From positions 5,270,001-5,334,000 of the forward strand of contig RQOL01000660.1 of NCBI GenBank assembly GCA_013076295.1: DNA of 64,000 nt, in the 5' to 3' direction. Shown one piece after another: positions 45,190-64,000 of the stretch. The notes under the pieces were generated by a model. That model was not told where the DNA came from. It was given only the letters and a program-made list of their open reading frames with translations, and made no database searches. The translations under genes were made by a program, and so were the position numbers. Every line of letters begins with the position of its first letter. Positions within the stretch are counted from its first letter, which is position 1. Source of the DNA: Sanderia malayensis. Lineage: Eukaryota; Cnidaria; Scyphozoa; Semaeostomeae; Pelagiidae.

Positions 45190-45709
45190 GGTATGTCTCT
45201 TTTTATATACTTTTCCAAAACTTTTCATCCTAATAGTATTAAATTCCTTCCAGTCTACAGTAACCTCTGAGGGAAAAGTTCTTTATCTGTGGCGATTTTG
45301 GCTCTCAGTATTCTTATAAACATTATTCTTATAAAAAAATCAGTTCATAAATGTGGTTCTTGTTTGCAATGTGATTTCGATCTGTGCGGCTTTGCTTACA
45401 AATTCAGGTAGCCACGTAGATATTTTAAGTAAATAGTTTATATTTAGTCTGTCTTATAAATGTGCAAGTATGAAACTCGGAGTGAAAGTGAATATGTCTA
45501 TCCAACTAGCTTAATTTTTATAGTGATATAAATGCTCTGTGTTTCTGTCCACCGGCCACTGTCATGTCACGAAAACATATACCTATAGACTTACAAACGC
45601 AGACCTATATACACAGATCTATAAATCTCAGTTCAGTCTTGTAAGTATGTTTCCAAATAGAGTATTCAACTGTGTTTTGTTTTTTTTTATTCCAGGGGAG
45701 CAACCCAGG

Positions 45710-48556
45710 ATGTTGCTCTGCTTTCTTTTATTGCTTTGCATTGCAAGTATATCAGAATGTTCATCTGACACGTCAGATGTTCTATCTTCGCTTGACAACT
45801 TCAGATCTGCCATTGCACCAAGTTTAACCGCATTATCCAACGACTTCGATCACCTCAACACATCCTGCTTCAGTGAGTACTAAATTACGGTTTAATGATT
45901 TAATGAGCAAGGTTCCAAATGTCGAAATAACTCCACCCTTTAAAGCGCTGAAAAAACCCCAGCGTGAAGCGTGGATTAATTTCTTTCATCAGCATACTCA
46001 GATTTTTTTATTTTTCTCTGTCTTCTTTCGGCTGTTAAACTGTTACGTAGATTATTTTACAAAGCATTGCATGTTCTTGCAGAAGAGACAAAGTCGACTT
46101 TGATTCAACTAGAAGAGGCGGTGAAAGAAGGGAAAAAATGCGAAAAGCAAGCATCCATTATGCTGAATAAACTCGAGAAGATGTGTAAATATCTCAAACC
46201 ATTGAACGGCTTTGTAAGCAAATTCGATAAAGTTATGAAAATACTCAAGCTCGTCCTTAAAAGCTTGAACAAAATGACCAAGTTTGCTGACAACATCCCT
46301 AAGATTGGAACGCTCAGAAAGATCATTGTTGAAAAAGTTTTGCCAATGATCCTGAAAATCATGGAAAAGCTCAACAAACAGATCAGAAAAATCATCGATT
46401 TTGAAAAAGCAGTTCTCAAATTTAAAAAGCCTGCAAAACTACTGTGGAAAATAGACAAAAACGGTAAGTTTCCAGACTTATCCCTGGATTATTATTATCG
46501 CCCAGACACATAAAATAAAATATGTTGCAAAAATGGGTAAGCGCTTATTGGAGGGCGCGCTTATTTTAAAGTGTTAAAATCTTAAAATTAAGAGTCTTTT
46601 GAACTTGTTATGAAAAATGACTTCAATCCATATGTTTTTACGCTATTGTTTTAACATTACAATAAGAATGCGGAAATTTTATCAATGGCCCGGAGCGATT
46701 AACAGAGGGGGCGTTTACTATACACCGTTTGGTTTTAGGATGAACGCTTATTGGAGGGAGCGGTTAATAGAGGGTGGGCGTTAATTAGTGGAAATACTGT
46801 ACGCTTCTTTATAGCAAAGTACTCCATTATATCAGTTTGAACAAAGAAGATATTCGAAAGCCATTTTTGATTAGCAACGCGCATGCGCAAGGGAGTATTA
46901 TTATGGTGAATAGTAATCACATGAATTAACCTCTTAGGAGCAAAAGTATGCAAGCTCAGTTCCCCGGTTGCTGTATCATTGAAGAAATTAAAGGAAATTG
47001 TTAATGGTTTCAATAACATATCATCAAGGGTACTTCCAAAACCACGCGCACAGAAGTGTATGACACAATACTGCCTTGAAAGAGGGGGTGGAAGCTCATG
47101 CAGGGAATGTGGACTCGTAGAAAAAGGCTTCGTAGCGGCCTCTCCCAAAATTTCAAAATGGAAGAAGAAAATGACAAAATGTCACCAGACACTTTCAAAA
47201 GCGAATTCAATATTGGCGAGGCTAAATGTCATTTCCACTGTGGCTAACATTGGGGAGAAGATATTGAAATTAATTGAAGAGTTTCTCAAGCCCATCAGTG
47301 ACAAATTTGCAAAATTTGCAAAATATGTTTCTGAAATTGCCTCAAATTTGATGTCTTGCTGCCCATGCGGACGTCCAAACTTGAAAGGCTGCCTCATTGA
47401 AACTGTAGGAAAAACCATTAATCTTCTAACTTGCCCATTGGACGCTGTGTCAAATGTCTTAGTTAAAACTTTCACGGATAGAGTTGAGAAGCTGCTTTCC
47501 GAGATATTCAACGCAATTATTCCCAAAATCGATATAAACATCAACATTCCAGCCATTGATTTCCGTCTCTCGCTCCCCAACTCCATTAAAACGTGTCTCG
47601 GACTAAGCAATAAAGTCGCAGTCTTTCGAGCAAAATCAATTCAGCTGACAATACACGCATCCTTAAAATCAGAGAAATTCGTATTCCCTAACGCACAAAC
47701 TTTCGGCAAAGAGATAAAGAAATCATGCAACAGTGCTGTCAATGCATTCAAAAAAATAGGAACTACCATGAAAACATGTTTTGATACTGTTGAAGATTTC
47801 TTCTTTGCTATTCCTCTGGTGGGATTTATCGCTGCCGCGACATGTGATCCTAATTATAAAGATCCAGATCCGGGCATTAATTATTGCCGATGCAAATCCG
47901 GTAAAAATTACTGCGTCGTATGGCATGAATCCTGGAAGCACACCTGTAAAAAATCTTGCAAAAGAAAGAATTACAAGTATACCAATAAATGGAAAATGGC
48001 AACAAAAGAAGGCTACGCACCCTGTAACAAATTGAAGTATTACTGCCATAAAAAAAGCGTTGTTGTTGAGAATGGATACGTTGAATGCAAAAACAGTGCC
48101 ACTCAACTTGGAGGCTCGTGCAAGATCAAGCCTAAACGAGGCTATGTTTGCCCAATAGATTCAATCCATTGTGGTACAGCCTCGAAAGGGAAATCGGTCT
48201 GTTGGGACTACCCATCAATTAGATGCGCGAAAGACAACGGAAAAAGATTCCCAGTTTGCAAGTGCAGAAACAAATGTAGCTTCAAGGAAGGTGAAGTAGT
48301 GTGCCAAACGCCAAGCACTAGCTCAGCTGACAACCCCAAGGCCTTGAAAGAGATCGGGCATAGCGTGAGTTGCTTCCGTCCGCTTGGCAGATATAACAAC
48401 ATAAAGGCAGACTGTGGTAACAATATGATTCCTTGCGTCATGGAGCTACCAAACGTCGATGCCTATGCGAGCTGCAGCAGAGGAAAATCAGGTGGTATGG
48501 TTACGCACTCCAATGATGAAGAGGATGACTTCATTGAAATGGGAACTGCAAGATAA
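45710..48556 (+). CDS. Secreted Cys-rich protein, unknown family
   Basis: Three coding exons join in frame: 45710-45872, 46083-46463, 46938-48556 (TAA); 720 aa. The start is the ATG at 45710 because it opens a clear signal peptide (MLLCFLLLLCIASIS, cleavage near residue 15). An acceptor lies 14 bp upstream (45696), implying a 5' UTR intron. Residues 16-460 are mostly helical, Lys-rich and amphipathic, with few Cys: the segment FVSKFDKVMKILKLVLKSLN repeats in style with EFLKPISDKFAKFAKYVSEI. A CCPCG motif lies near residue 315. Residues about 480-650 carry closely spaced Cys (CRCKSGKNYC; CKKSCKRKNYKYTNKWKMA; CKCRNKCSFKEGEVVC), probably disulfide-bonded. The tail is acidic (NDEEDDF). There is no membrane segment after the signal. 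I recognise no domain. A secreted or extracellular-matrix role is inferred only from topology. Confidence 0.8.
46540..46801. repeat. MITE family C in intron 2 of the secreted protein gene
   Basis: GCGCTTATTGGAGGGCGCGC at the left and GCTTATTGGAGGGAGCGGTT...GGCGTTAATTAGTGG at the right, ending ATACTGTA. The GGGGGCGTTTACTATAC core is as in 6478-6810. Confidence 0.7.
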
Positions 48557-49539
48557 TCTCATATTTTAGCTGACTTTGCTTATACTTGATATGATATCAA
48601 GGACTATTTACATTTTCATTACACTTCGCAATTTTATAATATGCACAACGCTGGTAACAAATTACTCTATGCATTTATATCGCTACGTACGCTTATTACT
48701 ACGCTTTGAATATCGGGATCGCTTGCACTTGCTTGATTAACATTTTTGTAACGCTGTGTAGATTTAGACTTCTGAACATGCTATTGAAATCAACAGAAGT
48801 TATTTCTCTCTATACACATCACTATAACCAACAAAACAATACGAGAACAACAACAAAAATGACAGCGAAGCAATCCAATTCCAACTCTATACTTCGTTAT
48901 AAATGGATGGATCTAAAACACAGAGGATGCACGCCACAAGAAACCTATCGCAATAACAAAATAGTTACATTCTTAATAGTACAAGCACAAATGTTGCGGG
49001 GCTAAAAAACAGTCGCTAAGATCTCTAGTCTTGGAACACACGTTTTTTTTAAAGAAACCGGGCGCTTTATAAGAAACTCACCGGTGAAAGGCCAACAAAT
49101 TTAAGACACTTCCACTTGTAATTGAAAAATCACCAAGAAACTTTTCAATTTTTGTTTCTTTTTTGAGATACGGAAGATAACCACTGTGCATGGTATTGTC
49201 AATATCAATGGAGTAGATATGATGCTTATTGATTAATGTTAGATATACTATATTAAATCGATTTTCCAGCCTGACCTCACTTTTCACTTGTTTTCCGAAG
49301 TTTTTGATTCTATGCGTGCGTTTTTTCAAATATCCAATTAAGAAACTTTCAAGAAACTATTACTGGTAAAACGTGTCCAAAAATGCCCTAAAATTAAGAA
49401 ACTTTCATGGGTTTCAAACTTTCATGCTTTAGCCAGGTCTCTTATAAAACAACGTGTACACTTCTGCCTGCCCCGCAATTGAAAATTTGTAGCTGTTGTG
49501 CTATATTTCCGCTTCAAAAATATATTTAGTAAAGTGTGG
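48557..49539. other. Convergent intergenic region, nothing recognised
   Basis: 3' flanks of the secreted protein gene (+) and the metaxin gene (-). AT-rich. I see no gene or clear repeat. Confidence 0.5.
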
Positions 49540-52500
49540 CTAGGATTTTGATAAAAGCAATCCAATATGTGCAGCATACATTAACATAACGATGGATGCA
49601 CCAGCCACAGGCATTATCCAATCATGTTCACTCTCATGCTTTTCTTTCTCTTTACTTGTATCTGCAAAAAACAATAAAACTATCAAATTACATCATCAAA
49701 ATATGACAGTTTGCATCGCTAAGCCCACTGTTCATTTGCATTTCACTCTTTCCACCCTATTTCACTGTCGAGATAAAAACCTTTAAGCTGATATCAAATG
49801 TATTTTTTACATAAATCGTTCTACAAGCTATCTACATCCTTCTACATTATGGTAAATCTGTATCTATTTGTCTGTTCAGTGATTGTAACATTAGTTTATC
49901 GTGTCAGCTAATGAGAGAAGCAATATCTCAAAACGTCGCAATCATAACTGTTCAGATTCCCATTCTTGTGTTCAACGATTTCGACAAAAACCTTACAGCT
50001 TGAGACAAAATATAAAGTGATACTCGTACCTGTTTTTCCTTCAACTTCCTTCTGGAAATATCTTGATAAAATTCTACTGACATATTTAACCAGATTTTCA
50101 CACGCGTTGACATAGTTTTGTAATTTCGTATTAGCAAATTTTGCTTTAACCAGTGGTGCAAGATAAGCAAATATCAATGCATCAAAGCTCGTTGGCCTAA
50201 AAAAATAAGTTTTATTACAATTAGAAATACCCAAAGAAAAGGAATTTCTATGCAACATTTACTTGACAAAAATGTATTTTTTATACAGCCAAGTAACAGT
50301 TTTCTTGTCAGAAATGAAAAACAAATTCTCAATCATTAAAGAAAAGCTGTTTTCTCCGCCTGAATTTCTGCAAGCCTGAAAATGCACACGAATAGTTGAT
50401 AAAAATCAAGTGTGCATACCTGTTACCAAAAAAGAATTCTTTGTCTCCAAGATAATTTGACAGCAGATTGATGCAATCTTGTGCTTCAAGATGTAGCTAA
50501 TAATAAAATTGATAATTATGATGATCAAAACAATATGGGACAAAAGTCCTTGGAACGCTTACAAAAAAATTAAAGTCTATCAGTGTGCAAATTTCTATTT
50601 TTTATGGACTTTATTCAACCCCAACTCTCTCTAAAACAATGATATTCTCTCAAGCAGACCTTTTTGATCATTGTGTAATCAAATCTTGTTTGGAGGAGAA
50701 TGGAAGATACGCACAAAAATTGCAAAAATCGTAAGTGGCCAGACTTTTGTACCCTGTTGTACTTATAAAAATGAACAAAATGATTGATTACATAAAATTT
50801 CAATGAGCCAGCTGCAAAATTACAAATAAACTACCTCTTCACCAAGCTCATCCAATGTCATATTGACATGAGTTGTTGTTCCATTTATGTAACGCAAAGC
50901 AGACTTGTAGTACCTTCCAGGGATGACAAAATTCAGAGGAAATACACAAGCCTTTGCATATGCTGGTCTCGAAAATTCTGCAAAATTTCTGCTGTCTAAC
51001 CATAAATAGTATGCCTAAAATGAAAAGAAAGAAGTTACAGCAAAACTTTGATTGATGATATCCTCTATCAAGCATACTTCTTCTAAATAAAGTATCAGTT
51101 TTGATCAGAGATTGCTGAAACATACTGAAGCTACTGGTTATGATTCCGTTTTGTTTTTAGAAAACTTTTCACCAATATTGTAACTTTGAACTTTATTGAT
51201 AATAACATTTCATTAAATAATGTGCTGATAAGCTGATGAACAAACAAGGGGATGCACTAACATATTTGATCTCTCTGGGGGCGAGCTGACCAACACAGCA
51301 AAATCAATAGAGGGTGAATCAGTTATCTCCAAGGGGGCGAATCTACCAACTTGAATAGGGGCGAACTGGTTTGGGGGCGAAACGTCCTGTTACCTACTGA
51401 AGTCAACAGCTAACAAGCAGACATCTCCAAACACATATTAATCATTAAAACCGGATAAAACATCACATTGATGGAGATGAACATACTATCCATGCACACC
51501 CATCATGGAAATGATAGCAGGATATAGTCATGAATTGATCCATCATACAAAAGTACCACTGCAGATACTGATCTAGTTAAATACTAATTTCTGATCTAGT
51601 TAAATGTTTCACAATAATAATGTAGTTTAAGAACTCACAGCTTCAATCTATTGACTACAACATAAAATTGTCTCAAAGAAAAAGCATCACAAACTTGCAA
51701 ATGGAAATGCAGCTTGTATGCCTTACTTACCACACATGGGTGTAGCTTATGCATCACCAAAGCCTTAAATGCAACCACATCTGCATATTGCTCAGGCAGC
51801 ACACCCAAATCTGGCTGACATTGCTGAAAATGTAGAATAACAGATTGACATGGTAGAACATGGTTTTGATACTGCAGCAATGGACAGCAATGCAATGAAA
51901 TACATAAGAAAAGAGGTTTTGGCAAACAAAAGCAAAGCAAATGGTAGCATTGTAACACCCAGCCATCAATAAATGCATACAGCAAACACTTGCATATAAC
52001 AAACTCACTTATAAGTAACTGTAAGTTGTCTTTTGTAAGGTTTTGTACTAAAGAAACCAGTTAGACTAAATTTCTATCAGTTTCTTACAAGTACTTATAA
52101 AATCTTGCAAAACAAAATAAACATAGGAAGCAATTTTCAACTTATTAAAATTAGAAGTTACAATAAGAGTTATGTGTGATTCAACGTCATCAGTAAGAAA
52201 AGTAATTTTCATTATCCTACATGTGGGTTTGTATTTGGGTATCCATTATAGAACATATATCATACAGTGTGAGGTGCCATTAAGGCTTTGCTGTACTGAT
52301 AACTATACTTACAATGGATCCAAAATATTTTAATATATCCTCTTCACCACAAACATATTGACCATCATCTTTCTTCAAGATTGGAAACTGCTTAACTATA
52401 AATCAAGATAAAACAACCAATTAGTATTGAAGACGTAGTGTTGCCTATCTCAGTAGTCTCTAAAGGTCAAGCAGATTTTAATGAGGTCTCTTGAGAGTGT

Positions 52501-52959
52501 AACAAGAACATCTTTCCATTGTTCTTCTATTGTATTATATTGTTCTTCTATTGTATTATATTGTTCTTCTATTGTATTATATTGTATTATACTGTTCTTG
52601 TGCTTGTCGTTTTGTGGAATAATAATACCTCACTTTCACGTGAAACTGCTTTACACTCCATTATATCTATAGAGAGTCAATTCTATTCAAAAAGAGTTTT
52701 GGTTCGACCTGAGTACTTTACGAACGGAACTTTCGATGGTTTTATGGTCACTGGAACCTCGGCAAACTTCGCAAAGGCCTGTAAAGTCAAAGAGAGTTTT
52801 TAAAAATCACACAGCTGGTATAAATAGTTTTCGGTGAGATGGATGCGGTTTTATTAATTATTATAAAGGTATTTAGGCACAAATGCTCACAGAAACATGA
52901 AGACAGCCGATGTCAATACTAGGCAATCCCCAATCTCCATTCCAACAAAAAATTTCCAT
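49540..52959 (-). CDS. MTX: Metaxin 1/3 homologue
   Basis: Mitochondrial outer membrane protein of the SAM/MIB assembly machinery, with a GST-like fold. Eight exons: 52891-52959, 52709-52778, 52313-52395, 51731-51823, 50835-51014, 50420-50496, 50030-50196, 49540-49661; the sum is 861 nt, 286 aa. The start MEIFCWNGDWGLPSIDIGCL matches the metaxin N-terminus (WPGDWGLPSVDVDCL), followed by AFAKFAEVPV (TYAKFAGAPL). The GST-C part has FPLNFVIPGRYYK and PTSFDALIFAYLAPLVKAKF, which favours metaxin 1/3 over metaxin 2. The last exon encodes a basic stretch and a C-terminal membrane anchor (about 262-283, VAGASIVMLMYAAHIGLLL), as in metaxin 1. It is slightly shorter than human (about 317-326). Whether MTX1 or MTX3 cannot be decided. 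It is divergently arranged with CDK7. Confidence 0.93.
50580..50740 (-). repeat. Degenerate dispersed repeat (pair with 42300-42530)
   Basis: Similar on the plus strand over about 70 bp to 42320-42390 (see that entry). It lies in a metaxin intron. Confidence 0.4.
51255..51385 (+). repeat. Dispersed 'GGGGCGAA-CTG' repeat, metaxin intron copy
   Basis: Four GGGGGCGA-type blocks spaced 25-50 bp, ending GGGGGCGAAACGTCCTGTTACC. The same arrangement occurs at 53058-53170, ending GGGGCGAGTTGTCCAGCTACC. Confidence 0.65.
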
Positions 52960-53224
52960 GTTTAAAACCCTCAAATCTTGAAAGAATATGACAGCTATTG
53001 CAGTAAAAGCTCCAGAATTGTGTAAAAAAGCTTGCAAGCAAATGGGCCACAAACAACAGGGGCGGTCGCTGTTATATTCTCATGTGGCGAGTTGACTTCA
53101 CAGGTGTGGCGAGTTGGTAACACATGTGGGCCGACTTGACTTAGAAGTGGGGCGAGTTGTCCAGCTACCGAAGAAACAACAACAACAACATTGTTTAGGT
53201 GAAGTCGCGAAAAACAAAACCAGC
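52960..53224. promoter_or_regulatory. Divergent promoter metaxin / CDK7
   Basis: 265 bp between divergent start codons. It includes the dispersed TGGCGAGTTG repeat (53058-53170) and an AACAACAACAACAACA tract just before CDK7. With so little space the two genes probably share a promoter (inference). Confidence 0.6.
53058..53170 (+). repeat. Dispersed 'TGGCGAGTTG' repeat inside the promoter
   Basis: Blocks GTGGCGAGTTGAC, GTGGCGAGTTGG, GTGGGCCGACTTGAC and GGGGCGAGTTGTCC are spaced about 25 bp. Relative of 51255-51385. Confidence 0.65.
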
Positions 53225-61707
<8,483 letters not shown>

Positions 61708-63078
61708 CACAATGTTTATTGAGAGAAAGTCCAAAGTACAGACATGGCAAGGTAAGCGTACTTTGATATTCCAGTGAATGCAGCTGAACACATCACTGAT
61801 ATACTTGTTGCTGATTGGTTGTGATTGGCTGTGACCATGAACTGAGGAATGTTTGTGCTAATTATGCAACTCCCATGTAGTATATTTGGGCTGCCTGTGC
61901 GACAAATGGCACAGAGTTTTGTGTTCTCTGCTGGACACCCCGCATTGTGTTTCCAAAGGTGATTGCTTTTCACGTGGCCCTTTGGAAGTGATTGAAATTG
62001 AACTTGTAATTCATTGCTGGAAATGCTGCGACGTGGAAATATTGATTTACGAATTTACGGTTTTGTTTCGGATGTTTTGTTTGGTGACGATAGAAGAATT
62101 AGTAGACGAACTGATGGACGACCAAACGTTAAACTCGATATGAGAAAATGTTCTGTTCGTAACTTTACAAAAATACTTTACAGCAAATTTCCAATATAAA
62201 AGATTTCTTCCTGGTAAATGATAAATAAATCCATCATTTCAATGTCTACAAATTAACTACGCAATGAAATGTCTATTATCAAGAATTAATTAGTTTATGT
62301 ATATAAAGGTAGGCAATGTTATCTTATGTTTACTCACGCTTTGTTGCTTGTGGTTTTCAAGCATAAAGTCTCTTTGTGTGTACTCGCTATTTGGTAATAT
62401 GTAAACACGAATATGTGTTGAATATCGCATGCTATGAAATGTGTAAAGGGATAAAATCGGTCACGGAGTGGGTTTTGATGTTCAAGAATAAAAATTAACA
62501 AGTCCCAGAGTGAAAATGAATAAGACTTGTTGGTTATTGCCAGTATCAGTTTCTCAGGTTGTGTGAACAGTTGTTAGAAAATTGCTTAAGTGTTTTGAAA
62601 GCCCAGGGAGGGAGTTAGGGGGGTAACCTGGGGCTTGCAGCAAAATGTTCAGCATTTTTACTAATGATCTGATGATCTTGTTGTTCTTGGAAGCTTATAT
62701 TTTTATGTTTTTTGGAAAATTCTCTTCGATTGTATAACCCCCTATCACTACTATAATACAACAACAACAACAACCACAACGGTGCTTACGTCATTAACTT
62801 GCCCCGGTGTCATGAAATAATGAACGAGTTATAAAATGATATACATAATTTTCGCTTGATGCGAAACAACATGTTTATTATCAGGTATTATTTGTTAGTT
62901 ATCAACGATAGTCTTAATATTTCGTTAATTGTACTTGGTGGAACTTTGGAAGCCCGCTTCAAGAAGATATCCGGAATGAAATTGTGCAGTGGTAATGGAA
63001 ACTAACTGTATATTGAATGTGACTTTGAATCCGCGTCTGAAAGTCGTGAAAGTTGAATTAAAACATCGGTGGAAATGA
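61708..63078. other. CDK7 3' flank, no gene assigned
   Basis: Contains a 61-codon open frame at 62014-62199 with no acceptable upstream exon, an AATAAA at about 62222 that could serve CDK7, and the simple tract CAACAACAACAACAACCACA near 62760. Nothing else recognised. Confidence 0.5.
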
Positions 63079-64000
63079 TCAGATTTCGCAGGCAGGCACT
63101 TTGCATCGGAATTTTCCATCCACTTGTCGCTAAAACAAAATGAAAATTGGTGGATTAAAAAATGAAATTACCCGAAGTTGTACCCCTAAATATCATTAGT
63201 AGCACAGACATCTTAAAATTGTTATCATAACAAGATAGGCACTTTATAGTTGAAGTTGAGTCGCAGAATAAAGGGTCTGCTGCATTGGATACTGCCACTG
63301 ATGTATATTAGACGTAAAAGTTAAATGGTAGTCGACTCAGTAGGGTTTGTTTCTCATCGAAATTTGACAGCGTCTTTTTCGATTATGCTACCGTCGACCG
63401 TCGTATTATGTGACTTACTGTAGAACGGGCCACGCCTATAGATCTCAAGCTCTATTTAATATAGTCGAATCTCGCTGTCTCGAACTTGCTTATCTCGAAC
63501 AACTCGCTATCTCGAACAGATTCCCATTTCCCCTGGTTCTCTAGTTGTGTGAATTTAGTTCGGATTTTTCGAACTCCCGCTACGTGGAACAAATTTTCAT
63601 TTCCCCTGCGAGTTCGAAATAGCGAGAGTCGACCATGCAGAAGATATGTCCAACTAACCTGACCTGTTGTTGACTAATAACAGTGATTAGTGTGTGCTCC
63701 GAAGGGGTCTAGTATCTAATATGACGTCACAGTTACGTTAACTGATAGCAGTGATTAGTGTGTGCCCCGAAGGGGTCTAGTATCTAATATGACGTCACCG
63801 TTACGTTATTAGTATTACACAACTTACCCTGGCCTTGGTCATGCACGGGTATTTCGCCCTGGTGCAGGAGTCCTTTCTGACGCATTTTCCAAATTTACGC
63901 AAACATTCGAAGTCATCTTTGGAACATTTTCTGCATGGCGGTTCGTCCTTGGGCTCGAAATAGCAAGCTTGACACGTGGTGTGTTGGCATGGGAACTGAC
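63079..64000 (-). CDS. 3' end of a Cys-rich protein, partial
   Basis: Two exons: 63828 to at least 64000 (continues beyond the window), and a terminal exon 63079-63129 ending in TGA. The first reads CQHTTCQACYFEPKDEPPC then KCSKDDFECLRKFGKCVRK and CTRAKYPCMTKAR, with about ten Cys in 57 residues. It ends in phase 0 at AGG|GTAAGT. Continuing in phase 0 the last exon adds RQVDGKFRCKVPACEI and stops, keeping the Cys-rich character. A longer alternative frame in that exon (62925-63119) would need a different phase. The Cys pattern suggests an extracellular, disulfide-rich protein; the family is not recognised. Confidence 0.55.
63462..63633. repeat. Palindromic MITE, family A
   Basis: TAGTCGAATCTCGCTGTCTC at the left and GAAATAGCGAGAGTCGACCA at the right. 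The interior is nearly the same as 31089-31262. It lies in the intron of the right-edge gene. Confidence 0.85.
63681..63811 (+). repeat. Two tandem 68-bp repeats
   Basis: Copies from 63681 and 63749 begin CAGTGATTAGTGTGTG and continue CCGAAGGGGTCTAGTATCTA, each with a TGACGTCA palindrome (CRE-like). The array ends near the exon at 63828. Confidence 0.9.

Noticed and set aside
46735..48441. Several minus-strand open frames of 77-142 codons opposite the secreted protein gene
   Set aside because: Antisense shadows of the long third exon; there is no start context or family resemblance.
61716..61973. 85-codon minus-strand frame with several Cys
   Set aside because: No splice signals or family match. 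It overlaps the CDK7 3' flank and is probably chance.
62014..62199. 61-codon frame after CDK7 (contains RIYGFVSDVLFGDDRR)
   Set aside because: A stop lies just upstream in frame with no usable acceptor. It is not recognised and is probably CDK7 3' UTR or intergenic.

Overview
The window is nuclear DNA of an intron-dense, AT-rich animal. The evidence is the gene content: a CREB-regulated transcription coactivator (CRTC, an animal family), POLA1, PMF1, DDA1, a metaxin and CDK7. GT-AG introns split most genes into exons of 30-180 bp, a TTAGGG-type interstitial telomere repeat is present, and short palindromic transposons are abundant. Ancestral introns look well retained, so an invertebrate, perhaps a non-bilaterian such as a cnidarian or sponge, is likely; the species cannot be decided from sequence alone. 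All exon structures were built by hand from splice sites, frame and remembered family sequences. For every gene I call complete, the summed exon length is divisible by three.

Layout. 1825-5850 (+) holds the 3' part of CRTC. 5851-9791 is intergenic and contains a palindromic MITE and an inverted repeat whose arms carry three tRNA-like modules each. 9792-32274 (-) is a complete POLA1 in 59 exons (predicted 1,427 aa), with a tRNA-Cys gene in one intron. A 337-bp divergent promoter separates it from intronless PMF1 (32612-33307, +). 34210-34667 (-) is a small HEAT-repeat protein. 35646-39752 (+) is a 2-oxoglutarate/Fe(II) oxygenase whose reading frame is cut by a 3.1-kb foldback transposon with a 9-bp target-site duplication. 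40505-42108 (+) is DDA1. 42109-45695 is repeat-rich, with two possible orphan exons. 45710-48556 (+) encodes a 720-aa secreted Cys-rich protein of no family I recognise. 49540-52959 (-) is a metaxin 1/3 homologue, sharing a 265-bp divergent promoter with CDK7 (53225-61707, +). The right edge (63079-64000, -) holds the 3' end of another Cys-rich protein gene.

The genes do not form one pathway. They are mostly housekeeping functions: replication initiation, kinetochore, CRL4 ubiquitin ligase, mitochondrial outer membrane import, and the CDK-activating kinase/TFIIH. The most unusual items are the foldback insertion that breaks an otherwise open reading frame, two GC-AG introns fixed by reading-frame logic (POLA1, DDA1), the tRNA-module inverted repeat, the orphan secreted Cys-rich protein, and a CDK7 with Cys in place of Ala in the APE motif.
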